From assembly GCA_964342525.1 (NCBI GenBank), contig CAYFGQ010000005.1, positions 27,028 through 91,027 of the forward strand: a stretch of DNA of 64,000 bases, given 5' to 3'. Source of the stretch: G963676205 sp964342525 (GTDB lineage Bacteria > Campylobacterota > Campylobacteria > Campylobacterales > Arcobacteraceae). Made by a program: the position numbers and the translations under genes. The notes beneath the pieces are model-generated. The model worked only from the letters and a program-made list of their open reading frames with translations, was not told the origin of the DNA and did no database searches. Shown here in pieces: positions 57,355 to 64,000 of this stretch (positions are counted from its first letter, which is position 1; every line of letters begins with the position of its first letter).

Positions 57355-58152
57355 GTGAACCTTTTACTCATATCAAAAACATCAATGGCAATACAGATAT
57401 TTAAACTTATATCTAAAAAGCTTGATATTGAAATAGAGGTTCAAAGTGATCTAAATATAGAAAATGATTACGATCTTATAGTTATAGATAGTGAATATAT
57501 TGATGATGATTTCAACAACTATAAAAAATACTCTAAAAAACTTGGTGCTATCTCAAAGGATGAACTTACCTTTGATAAATCAAAAGACTTTTTAATACCA
57601 AGACCATTTTTACCATCTCAATTAGAAAATATATTAAGAGATCAAATAGAATTACTTAAAACTCAAAACTATAAACCATATGAAGAACAAGATGAAGAGG
57701 TAGCAGAGATCACTCCTGCACTAGATTATATTGAAACTTTAGCAGAAGATGTAGCAAGGGATATCTCCTTTGAAACTGAAGCAGATGAAGATGAATCAAT
57801 CATCAAATTTGATAATGTAAATAGTGACTCTGTACTTGATAAAAATGAGCTAAATAAGATAAAAGATATACTAAGTACAAATCCATCTAAAAGACCTCTT
57901 ATGGATGAAAGAGCTGAACTTACAGATGAGGATTGGTTAGATCTATCACAAATCATTGATAATGCTATAGATGAGATCAAAGGATATGATTTTCCTAAAA
58001 CTACAACAAAAAATGATGTGGTAAATCTTATCTTAAAAGAGCACAATATCGAAAACCTCAAACCACTTTTTTATGCCATAGATCAAAGTATAGTTGATAA
58101 GCTTACTAAGGGTGAAGAAGTGATTATGAGAGTAAAACTAAAAGAAGACTAA
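57355..58152 (+). CDS. acidic protein (Cj1178c-like) with receiver-like N-terminus
   Basis: A 265-residue, strongly acidic soluble protein starting with GTG directly after the ABC gene stop; AGAGGATAAA is the ribosome binding site. Residues about 1-105 alternate strands and helices as in CheY-like domains (MNLLLISKT, YDLIVIDSEYI, LIPRPFLPSQLE), but the active-site set is incomplete. The middle (about 110-200) is a Glu/Asp-rich linker and the end is helical. The position before gmk matches the highly acidic protein of C. jejuni. No function is known; fliR, which accompanies it there, is absent here. Confidence 0.7.
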   Translation: MNLLLISKTSMAIQIFKLISKKLDIEIEVQSDLNIENDYDLIVIDSEYIDDDFNNYKKYSKKLGAISKDELTFDKSKDFLIPRPFLPSQLENILRDQIELLKTQNYKPYEEQDEEVAEITPALDYIETLAEDVARDISFETEADEDESIIKFDNVNSDSVLDKNELNKIKDILSTNPSKRPLMDERAELTDEDWLDLSQIIDNAIDEIKGYDFPKTTTKNDVVNLILKEHNIENLKPLFYAIDQSIVDKLTKGEEVIMRVKLKED

Positions 58153-58787
58153 TGAATAAAATTCAAACACTAACAAACAAAGGTTCACTACTTGTAATTT
58201 CAGGTCCTAGTGGGTGTGGTAAAAGCTCCCTTTTAAAAGAGGTATATAAATCTATAGGTGATTATTATTTTTCTATTTCTACCACTACTAGAGCACCTAG
58301 AGAGGGTGAACAAAATGGTGTTGATTACTTCTTTGTATCAAAAGAAGAGTTTGAAGCAGATATAGCTGAGGGTAGTTTTTTAGAATATGCAGAAGTTCAT
58401 GGAAACTATTATGGGACATCTTTAAAGCCAGTAAATAAAGCATTAGAAGAATCAAAGCTTGTGATTTTTGATATAGATGTACAAGGTCATGATATCCTAA
58501 GAGAAAAACTAAATCACCTTATCACATCAGTATTTATAACTACACCCGATTTAAATGAATTAGAAAATAGATTAAATTCAAGGGGAACTGACTCTAAAGA
58601 AGTAATAGAAAAAAGGATTAAAAACTCTAAGATAGAGATAAATGAGATCGATAAATATGATTATCTAATTATAAATGATGATCTAAATAAAGCAGCTGAT
58701 GATTTAGTAAGTGTAGCTAAGGCTTCCTTACTAAAAGCATCAATGTTTGATACTACTCAAGTTCGATCAGTTTGGCTTGAATCTTAG
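58152..58787 (+). CDS. gmk: guanylate kinase
   Basis: The 211-residue enzyme phosphorylates GMP. P-loop ISGPSGCGKSSLLKE, GMP-binding STTTRAPREGEQNGVDYFFV and IDVQGHDIL are standard. The start overlaps the previous stop by one base. Its 3' end overlaps the convergent gene by 35 bases, so the last 11 residues are encoded over that gene's end. Confidence 0.96.
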   Translation: MNKIQTLTNKGSLLVISGPSGCGKSSLLKEVYKSIGDYYFSISTTTRAPREGEQNGVDYFFVSKEEFEADIAEGSFLEYAEVHGNYYGTSLKPVNKALEESKLVIFDIDVQGHDILREKLNHLITSVFITTPDLNELENRLNSRGTDSKEVIEKRIKNSKIEINEIDKYDYLIINDDLNKAADDLVSVAKASLLKASMFDTTQVRSVWLES

Positions 58788-60414
58788 CCCTTAACTCTTC
58801 CATGCTAAGTGGTGCATCAAAATAGTACCCTTGGCAATAATCTGTACCAAGATCACTTACAACATTGTAAATCTCTTCAGAAGCGACAAACTCAGCGATT
58901 GTTTTATACCCTACTTTTTCAGCAAATGAAATAATAGTCTCAACGATAGTTTTTAAGTTGGCATCCGTATCGATTTTTTTGATTAATGATCCATCAATCT
59001 TAACAAAATCAAGATCAAGTTGTGTAAGCATATTGAAGTTTGAGTAACCAGCTCCAAAGTCATCTACACCCACAGCACAATCATATTTTTTAACTAAGTT
59101 GATAAAGTTTGAAACCGCTTCAAAATTATCGATTTGTTCACTCTCTAGTACTTCAAACTCTAACATATGAGTATATTCTCTATTTGCCTCTAGAACTCCA
59201 ATAATAAACTCTACAGACTCTTTTATAATAATATCTTCATATGAGATATTTAAAGATACTCTAATACCTTCACTCTTAATAGCATTAAAAGCCTCAACAA
59301 TCATAACCTTGATGATTTCAGGATAAAGTCTTGCTTTTTTTGCAATATCAAGAAATTTAAATGGAGAGATAGCAGTACCATCTTCTTCTATATATCTAAT
59401 AAGTGCTTCAAACTTATATACTTTTTGTGATTTTGAGTCAACAATAGGTTGGAAATAAGCTTTAAAATCTCCATTTTTAAGACCACTCTTGATCTTTTTA
59501 ACCCACATAATATTCTCTTCAATATTTGCACCAATATTAAAAGACTCATCATAAACCATGATTTGTTTATATTTATTTCTTGCATAAGATATCACCCTTT
59601 GGGTGTGTTTATATGCATCATGATCTTTACTTTTTGCGATACCGATGGTTGTATTTATATCTATACCATTTCCATCTATCTCAATCTCATTATCTTCAAT
59701 ATCTTTTGCAAAACTCTCACAAATAACTTTAAACTCATCCACTTCAAGTTCTAAATCTTTAGAGATTACAGCAAATTTATCAGCCTCAACCCTATAAAGT
59801 CTAAATCTCTCTTCATCAAATATATTTCTTAATCTTTGTGAAAATTCATAAAGGATATTATCCCCATTCTCTTCACCAAAAAGGTCATTGATAGTTGAGA
59901 ACTTATCAATATTGATAAGTGCCATTAGATCTTCATCTGTTTCATTTAGATCTTTTTTAAGTTTATTTCTATTTGGAAGGTGGGTTAAATTATCTGTATA
60001 TAAATCTTTTAACTCATGGTAAAGTAAAGATTGACTCATTACCTTTAAAAGCTTTTTGATATCAACAGGTTTTAATACATATTTATCAATCCCCATATTG
60101 ATAGCTTCAAGTAAATACTCTGTATTTGAAAATGCAGTTGCAACAATAATAGGGATATTTGGGTTAATCTCTTTTATCGACTTTGCCATATCAAGTCCAT
60201 TCATATTTGGCATATTGATATCTGTAATCACAAGGTCGATTTCATTTTGATTCTCTTTAAAAAGCTCTAATCCCTGAACCCCATCTTCAGCGATAAACTG
60301 CTTTTTAGTAAAACCAACTAGAATGTTTGTAGTAACTTCCCTAAGATTCTTCTCATCTTCAGCATACAAAACCGTAATATTCTTTAAAAGTGCCAGATTT
60401 TCTGTGGCCATCAC
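58753..60414 (-). CDS. receiver-GGDEF-EAL protein with degenerate GGDEF
   Basis: The 553-residue soluble regulator has a receiver (about 10-130) with acceptor Asp65 in LVITDINMPNMNG, a GGDEF-like domain (about 140-295) whose motif is replaced by RVEADKFAVI, and an EAL domain (about 310-550) with KFEALIRY, SLNIS, VDDFGAGYSN and FVKIDGS but AEFVAS in place of EGVE. A phosphodiesterase or cyclic di-GMP receptor controlled by phosphorylation is plausible; cyclase activity is not. The last 35 bases overlap gmk in antisense orientation. Confidence 0.9.
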   Translation of the reverse strand: MMATENLALLKNITVLYAEDEKNLREVTTNILVGFTKKQFIAEDGVQGLELFKENQNEIDLVITDINMPNMNGLDMAKSIKEINPNIPIIVATAFSNTEYLLEAINMGIDKYVLKPVDIKKLLKVMSQSLLYHELKDLYTDNLTHLPNRNKLKKDLNETDEDLMALINIDKFSTINDLFGEENGDNILYEFSQRLRNIFDEERFRLYRVEADKFAVISKDLELEVDEFKVICESFAKDIEDNEIEIDGNGIDINTTIGIAKSKDHDAYKHTQRVISYARNKYKQIMVYDESFNIGANIEENIMWVKKIKSGLKNGDFKAYFQPIVDSKSQKVYKFEALIRYIEEDGTAISPFKFLDIAKKARLYPEIIKVMIVEAFNAIKSEGIRVSLNISYEDIIIKESVEFIIGVLEANREYTHMLEFEVLESEQIDNFEAVSNFINLVKKYDCAVGVDDFGAGYSNFNMLTQLDLDFVKIDGSLIKKIDTDANLKTIVETIISFAEKVGYKTIAEFVASEEIYNVVSDLGTDYCQGYYFDAPLSMEELRAKIQAKLIELE

Positions 60415-60453
60415 ATCTCCATCTATAATAAAAACTATTGTTAGTATATATTA

Positions 60454-60464
60454 GGTATAATACC
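60454..60464. promoter_or_regulatory. near-palindromic -10 region for divergent genes
   Basis: GGTATAATACC gives TATAAT on the plus strand (60456-60461, for the asparaginase-like gene) and TATTAT on the minus strand (for the REC-GGDEF-EAL gene). Confidence 0.45.
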
Positions 60465-60516
60465 ATAGATTACATAAAGGGGACGCTAAAGTACTCCTAA
60501 AAATTACGGAACATAA

Positions 60517-61035
60517 ATGAAAAATATTTTAATTTTAAACACTGGTGGTACTTTCAATAAAGTATATGACAAAACCACAGGTGTACTAAATGTCTCACAG
60601 GACAACAAAATCATCAAAAAAGTTTTAAAAAAATGCTCAATCACATATATTGATATAGAAAGTGTATTTTTTAAAGATAGCCTTGATATTACAAATGAAG
60701 ATAGACAAGAATTATCAAAGAGAATCAACAATGCAAAAGCTGATAAAATAATAGTAGTACATGGTACAGATACTATGGATCTAAGTGCTATTTTTACAGC
60801 AAAATATCTAAAGAAAAAAACTGTTGTATTTACTGGTGCGATGGTTCCTTATAGTATAGATTCTGTTGAAGCTACGTCAAACCTATCTATGGCAATTGGA
60901 TTTTTACAAAATGAAGAATTACCATCAGGTGTATATATCTCTATGCATGGAATGGTTCAAAGACATGATAAGATAAGAAAAAATAGACTTTTAGGAATAT
61001 TTGAATCAAAACTTGGAGCAATACTTGAAAACTAA
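60517..61035 (+). CDS. single-domain asparaginase-like protein
   Basis: The 172-residue protein corresponds to the N-terminal domain of L-asparaginase: ILNTGGTFNKVYD with the first catalytic Thr, IVVHGTDTMDLSA with the second Thr-Asp pair, and VVFTGAMVPYS. Full asparaginases have about 330 residues and complete their active site with the C-terminal domain, which is missing. Such half-size homologues occur in this phylum and may be dimeric hydrolases or bind substrate only. The end overlaps the copper ATPase gene by 11 bases. Confidence 0.82.
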   Translation: MKNILILNTGGTFNKVYDKTTGVLNVSQDNKIIKKVLKKCSITYIDIESVFFKDSLDITNEDRQELSKRINNAKADKIIVVHGTDTMDLSAIFTAKYLKKKTVVFTGAMVPYSIDSVEATSNLSMAIGFLQNEELPSGVYISMHGMVQRHDKIRKNRLLGIFESKLGAILEN

Positions 61036-63466
61036 ATGTGACCACTGTCATTTAGAGTTTGATGAAGAGGTGATGATCAAAGAAGAAGCTCCCCAAAAAG
61101 AGCCTCTTCATTTTTGCTGTAATGGATGTCAAGGGGTTTATCATCTACTTCAAGATGATGGTTTGGATAGCTTTTATGATAAACTAGGAAACAATACCCT
61201 AACACCAGCAGGTGAGATCGATAAAGACACAGAAAAGTTTGATCTAGAAACCTTTGAGAAAAGATATGTAAAAACTACAGAAGATGGTTACAAACAGATC
61301 TACCTTATCATAGAAGGTATCCACTGTGCAGCTTGTGTATGGCTAAATGAAAAAGTCCTATATAAAAAAGATGGAATAGTAGAAGCTAGTATAAACTTCT
61401 CAAACAATAAAGCAAAAATACAATGGGATGAGGATGAGATAAAACTCTCAGAGATTATCCAAACAATCAGAGACATAGGATACAACGCTTACCCATATGA
61501 TAAAACGGGTAGTGAAGAAAAAATCACAAAAGCAAAAAGGGAATTTTTTATAAAAGTGATGGTGGCTGTATTTGCTACTATGAATATCATGATGGTAGGA
61601 GTAGCTAAATACTCAGGATTCTTCACAGGTATATCTGATACACAAAAAAACCTTATCCATTCAGCTGAGCTTATCTTTACTCTACCCGTACTTTTTTATA
61701 GTGGTATGGTATTTTTTAAAGGAGCATATTACGGTCTAAAAAACAATATCCTAAATATGGACTTCTTAGTCGCCTCAGGAGCCTCCTTCACCTTTATATA
61801 CTCCCTCTATGCCTATTTTTCAGGTGTAGGAGAAACCTACTTTGATAGTGTAACCATGATCATTACCTTTGTACTTGTGGGTAAATACCTAGAAGTGATA
61901 GGTAAAAAAGGAGCAGTAGACACCCTAGATACTATAAAAAGTAGCCTACCAACAGAAGCCCTTATCATCACAGAAGATAACACTAAAAAAGTGGTTACAC
62001 CAGATGAAATAAAAGTGGGTGATATCATAGAAGTAAAGGCTGGTGAAAAAATAGTAGTGGATGGAACTATCATAAGTGGCTCTTCAAACTTTGATGAATC
62101 AAGCCTAAGTGGAGAATCGATCCCAGTTTATAAAAAATACGATGATAAAATCTTTAGTGGTACAATCAATCTAGATGGTGTGATAAGATACAAAGCTATC
62201 AATGACTTTGAACACTCTTCTTTAAACTCAATAGTAACCCTACTAGAAGATTCCCTAAGCTCAAAACCACAAATAGAAGAAAAAGCAAACGAGATATCAA
62301 AATACTTCTCAATAGCTATTTTAACAATCTCAGCCTTTGCTTTTGTACTTTGGTACTTTTTCATAGACTCAACCCCATGGATTCTAAGTGAAGATAGCAC
62401 AAACTTCGAACGTGCTTTCATAGTAGCAATCTCAGTAATAGTTATAGCCTGCCCATGTGCCCTAGCCCTAGCTACTCCTATAGCCAGCCTAATAGGGATA
62501 AGTTCCTTAGCAAATAAAGGACTGATCTTCAAAGAAGCCAAATCCCTAGAAACAATTGCAAGAGCAGATACCCTAGTTCTAGATAAAACAGGAACTATAA
62601 CAAAAGGTAAACTAGAAGTAATAGATGCAAAATGTAAAGACCTAGACTTGGATGAGATAAATATCCTATACTCCCTAGTATCAGCATCAAACCACCCAGT
62701 AAGTGTAAGTGTAAAAAAATACCTACAAAAGATATATGAAGATGTAAAAGAGTTAGAGCTACAAGATATAGAACAAATCCAAGCAAAAGGATTAAAAGCC
62801 CACATAAATGGAAAAGAGATCCTAGGAGGAAACACCTCCTTATTTGAAGATATGGGAATAGATATAAAATACGAGATAAACAACACCCAATTTATCTTCA
62901 CAATAGATGGAGAACTAAAAGCCCTATTTGAGCTAAAAGATGAGATTAAAGAAGACGTAAAAGAAGTAATCAAAAAAATCAAATCCCTAGGTGTGGATGT
63001 AGTGATGCTTACAGGTGATAATAAACACGTAGCCATAGATGTATGTAATAAAGTAGGCATCAAAAACTATAAAGCAAAAGTAAACCCTATAGAAAAAGCA
63101 GAGTACATAGCAGAGCTAAAAAAACAAGGTAAAATAGTAATCATGGCAGGGGATGGTATAAATGACGCTCTAGCACTTAGTAAAAGTGATATCTCAATAG
63201 CGATGGGAAGTGGAGCAGATGTAGCTATAGATGTAAGTGATGTGGTTGTACTAAACAACTCATTTAAAGCTTTACAAGACACAATACTAATCTCACACAA
63301 TACATATAAAACTATCAAACAAAATCTAGCTTTATCAGTTCTTTATAATGTGATAACAATTCCATTGGCATTAGCTGGGTATATTATTCCACTTGTAGCT
63401 GCGCTTTCTATGAGTTTGAGTTCACTTGTTGTGGTTGGGAACTCAGTGAGAACAAAGATGAAGTAA
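61025..63466 (+). CDS. ccoI: CcoI/FixI-type copper-transporting P-type ATPase
   Basis: About 813 residues from the TTG at 61025, which has GGAG six bases upstream; TTG codons at 61001 and 61013 are in frame but lack such a site. The N-terminus has a cysteine cluster (KCDHCHLEF, FCCNGCQGVYHLL) typical of CcoI-like ATPases, then a heavy-metal domain with IHCAACVW. The catalytic core has the intramembrane CPC (VIACPCALALATP), phosphorylation site LDKTGTITKG, SNHPVS and MAGDGINDALAL. CcoI supplies copper to cbb3 oxidase; the cco genes are not in this window. Translational overlap with the preceding gene indicates an operon. Confidence 0.9.
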   Translation: MKTKCDHCHLEFDEEVMIKEEAPQKEPLHFCCNGCQGVYHLLQDDGLDSFYDKLGNNTLTPAGEIDKDTEKFDLETFEKRYVKTTEDGYKQIYLIIEGIHCAACVWLNEKVLYKKDGIVEASINFSNNKAKIQWDEDEIKLSEIIQTIRDIGYNAYPYDKTGSEEKITKAKREFFIKVMVAVFATMNIMMVGVAKYSGFFTGISDTQKNLIHSAELIFTLPVLFYSGMVFFKGAYYGLKNNILNMDFLVASGASFTFIYSLYAYFSGVGETYFDSVTMIITFVLVGKYLEVIGKKGAVDTLDTIKSSLPTEALIITEDNTKKVVTPDEIKVGDIIEVKAGEKIVVDGTIISGSSNFDESSLSGESIPVYKKYDDKIFSGTINLDGVIRYKAINDFEHSSLNSIVTLLEDSLSSKPQIEEKANEISKYFSIAILTISAFAFVLWYFFIDSTPWILSEDSTNFERAFIVAISVIVIACPCALALATPIASLIGISSLANKGLIFKEAKSLETIARADTLVLDKTGTITKGKLEVIDAKCKDLDLDEINILYSLVSASNHPVSVSVKKYLQKIYEDVKELELQDIEQIQAKGLKAHINGKEILGGNTSLFEDMGIDIKYEINNTQFIFTIDGELKALFELKDEIKEDVKEVIKKIKSLGVDVVMLTGDNKHVAIDVCNKVGIKNYKAKVNPIEKAEYIAELKKQGKIVIMAGDGINDALALSKSDISIAMGSGADVAIDVSDVVVLNNSFKALQDTILISHNTYKTIKQNLALSVLYNVITIPLALAGYIIPLVAALSMSLSSLVVVGNSVRTKMK

Positions 63467-63500
63467 ATCTACTTTATCTTTAACTCTAAAGGATCATTTA

Positions 63501-63812
63501 ATGGAATATCTTATCATTGGAACATCTCTATTGATACTTAACTTACTAGCTTCTGTAATTGTTGTAAATGAAGATATTCTATATACAAAAAAAGATCGAT
63601 TCTATAAAATCTTATTTATACTACTAGTTCCTTTTATAGGTGCTATTGTTGAACTTTATAAAAGCTATCAAAATAGAACATTTTCAAATAAATATTATAA
63701 AGAAAAATATAACTGCTCTGAAAATAATGATGTAAAATGGTACGCTTTTTGGTCAAAAAGTGATTCTTCTCACTCTGGAGGTGCAGAAGGTGGAAGTGGT
63801 GGAGGAGATTAA
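63501..63812 (+). CDS. small membrane protein with glycine-rich tail
   Basis: The 103-residue protein has two hydrophobic helices (about 3-22 and 33-52), the second resembling the PLDc_N type segment (FYKILFILLVPFIGAIVELY), and ends in SSHSGGAEGGSGGGD. No function is known. AAAGGATC precedes the ATG, and it follows ccoI by 34 bases on the same strand. Confidence 0.6.
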   Translation: MEYLIIGTSLLILNLLASVIVVNEDILYTKKDRFYKILFILLVPFIGAIVELYKSYQNRTFSNKYYKEKYNCSENNDVKWYAFWSKSDSSHSGGAEGGSGGGD

Positions 63813-64000
63813 TACTCCAAATCATTTTTACTATTTCTTAAGATATACATTCTCTGGCTTATCTTGAAAGGCATTTAGCCTTTCGCTTGTCTCCCTTTTG
63901 TATTGACGAAAAGGAAGCAAAAACAACCACGGCTTCGAAGCCCTTCGGGTTCCTAAAAATTTCAAATATTGTTTACTTGCCTGCGTAACTCGATAAAAAA
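63813..64000. other. intergenic DNA at the right edge with palindromes
   Basis: A 7-bp hairpin (GAAAGGC-ATTTA-GCCTTTC, 63866-63884) is followed by TCTCCCTTTTG, GACGAAAAGGAAGCAAAAAC and a 12-bp perfect palindrome GGCTTCGAAGCC (63931-63942). The layout recalls the terminal blocks of the palindromic elements at 32.3-32.9 kb but the identity is low. It is cut by the window end. Confidence 0.4.

Noticed and set aside
61001..61024. More upstream TTG starts for ccoI
   Set aside because: Only the TTG at 61025 has GGAG at correct spacing.
62128..63063. 311-codon minus-strand frame inside ccoI
   Set aside because: Complement of the P-type ATPase coding sequence with all motifs on the plus strand.
1..64000. 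tRNA, rRNA, prophage, integrase or intact insertion sequence
   Set aside because: None was seen in any intergenic region on reading both strands; only the weak transposase-like segment near 17.6 kb and the AlbA-type remnant near 7.2 kb hint at past mobile DNA.

Overview
The window is a low-GC chromosomal segment of a Campylobacterota bacterium, most likely a member of the Arcobacteraceae. The evidence is the gene content and the local gene order known from Campylobacter jejuni and relatives: peb4-fba, glmM-lspA, tpiA-fabI, rpsB-tsf-ABC-acidic protein-gmk, a split cetB/cetA energy-taxis pair, a CosR/HsrA-type regulator, rpmI-rplT without infC, and a Cj0069-family gene. The extended -10 elements (TATAAT or TACAAT without a clear -35) and the many Cache/REC histidine kinases and degenerate GGDEF-EAL proteins also fit.

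Layout. 1-5.3 kb: tail of an EAL protein, a small membrane protein, a stand-alone trpB, a DUF4405 membrane protein and a GAF-PAS-PAS-GGDEF-EAL protein. 5.6-7.6 kb: riboflavin synthase (TTG start), a 14-bp tandem repeat broken by two 100-N assembly gaps, a tiny membrane protein, and the remnant of an AlbA/HATPase-type regulator. 7.6-10.7 kb: a Cache histidine kinase divergent from a double-receiver protein. 10.7-15.7 kb: an amino-acid ABC uptake operon with MarC and LysE-type exporters, divergent from an EamA permease. 15.7-20.3 kb: lspA-glmM, rpsT, prfA, trpS. 20.3-25.7 kb: a repeat lipoprotein, a REC-kinase whose phospho-acceptor Asp is missing, and a Cache-PAS-GGDEF-EAL protein. 26-31.5 kb: serS, rpmI-rplT, leuC-mobA and small conserved genes.

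31.5-36.4 kb is the accessory part. It holds a LapG-like protease, about 0.9 kb of non-coding DNA with two inverted, hairpin-forming copies of one element family, a membrane-anchored STAND NTPase with TPR repeats (a candidate signalling or defence protein), and a cation/proton antiporter. The protease and antiporter genes switch from C-rich to G-rich coding strand part way along.

36.4-44.8 kb: folate genes (pabC-like, pabB), pyrB, fba, peb4-like chaperone, and a CosR/HsrA orthologue followed directly by a histidine kinase. 45-54.6 kb: a large chemoreceptor, a fatty-acid hydroxylase, a FliK-like/FlhB-like pair, tpiA-fabI, MoxR and cetB-cetA. 54.6-64 kb: rpsB with a predicted pseudoknot leader, tsf, ABC ATPase, acidic protein, gmk, a REC-GGDEF-EAL protein, a half-size asparaginase overlapping a CcoI-type copper ATPase, and a small glycine-tailed membrane protein.

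No tRNA, rRNA, CRISPR array, intact insertion sequence or integrase was recognised. The items most worth a second look are the paired palindromic elements beside the STAND NTPase, the apparent AUA start codon of lspA, the CosR-kinase pair, the rpsB pseudoknot leader, and the intragenic strand-composition switches. All coordinates and motif matches were read by eye; no similarity search or folding program was run.
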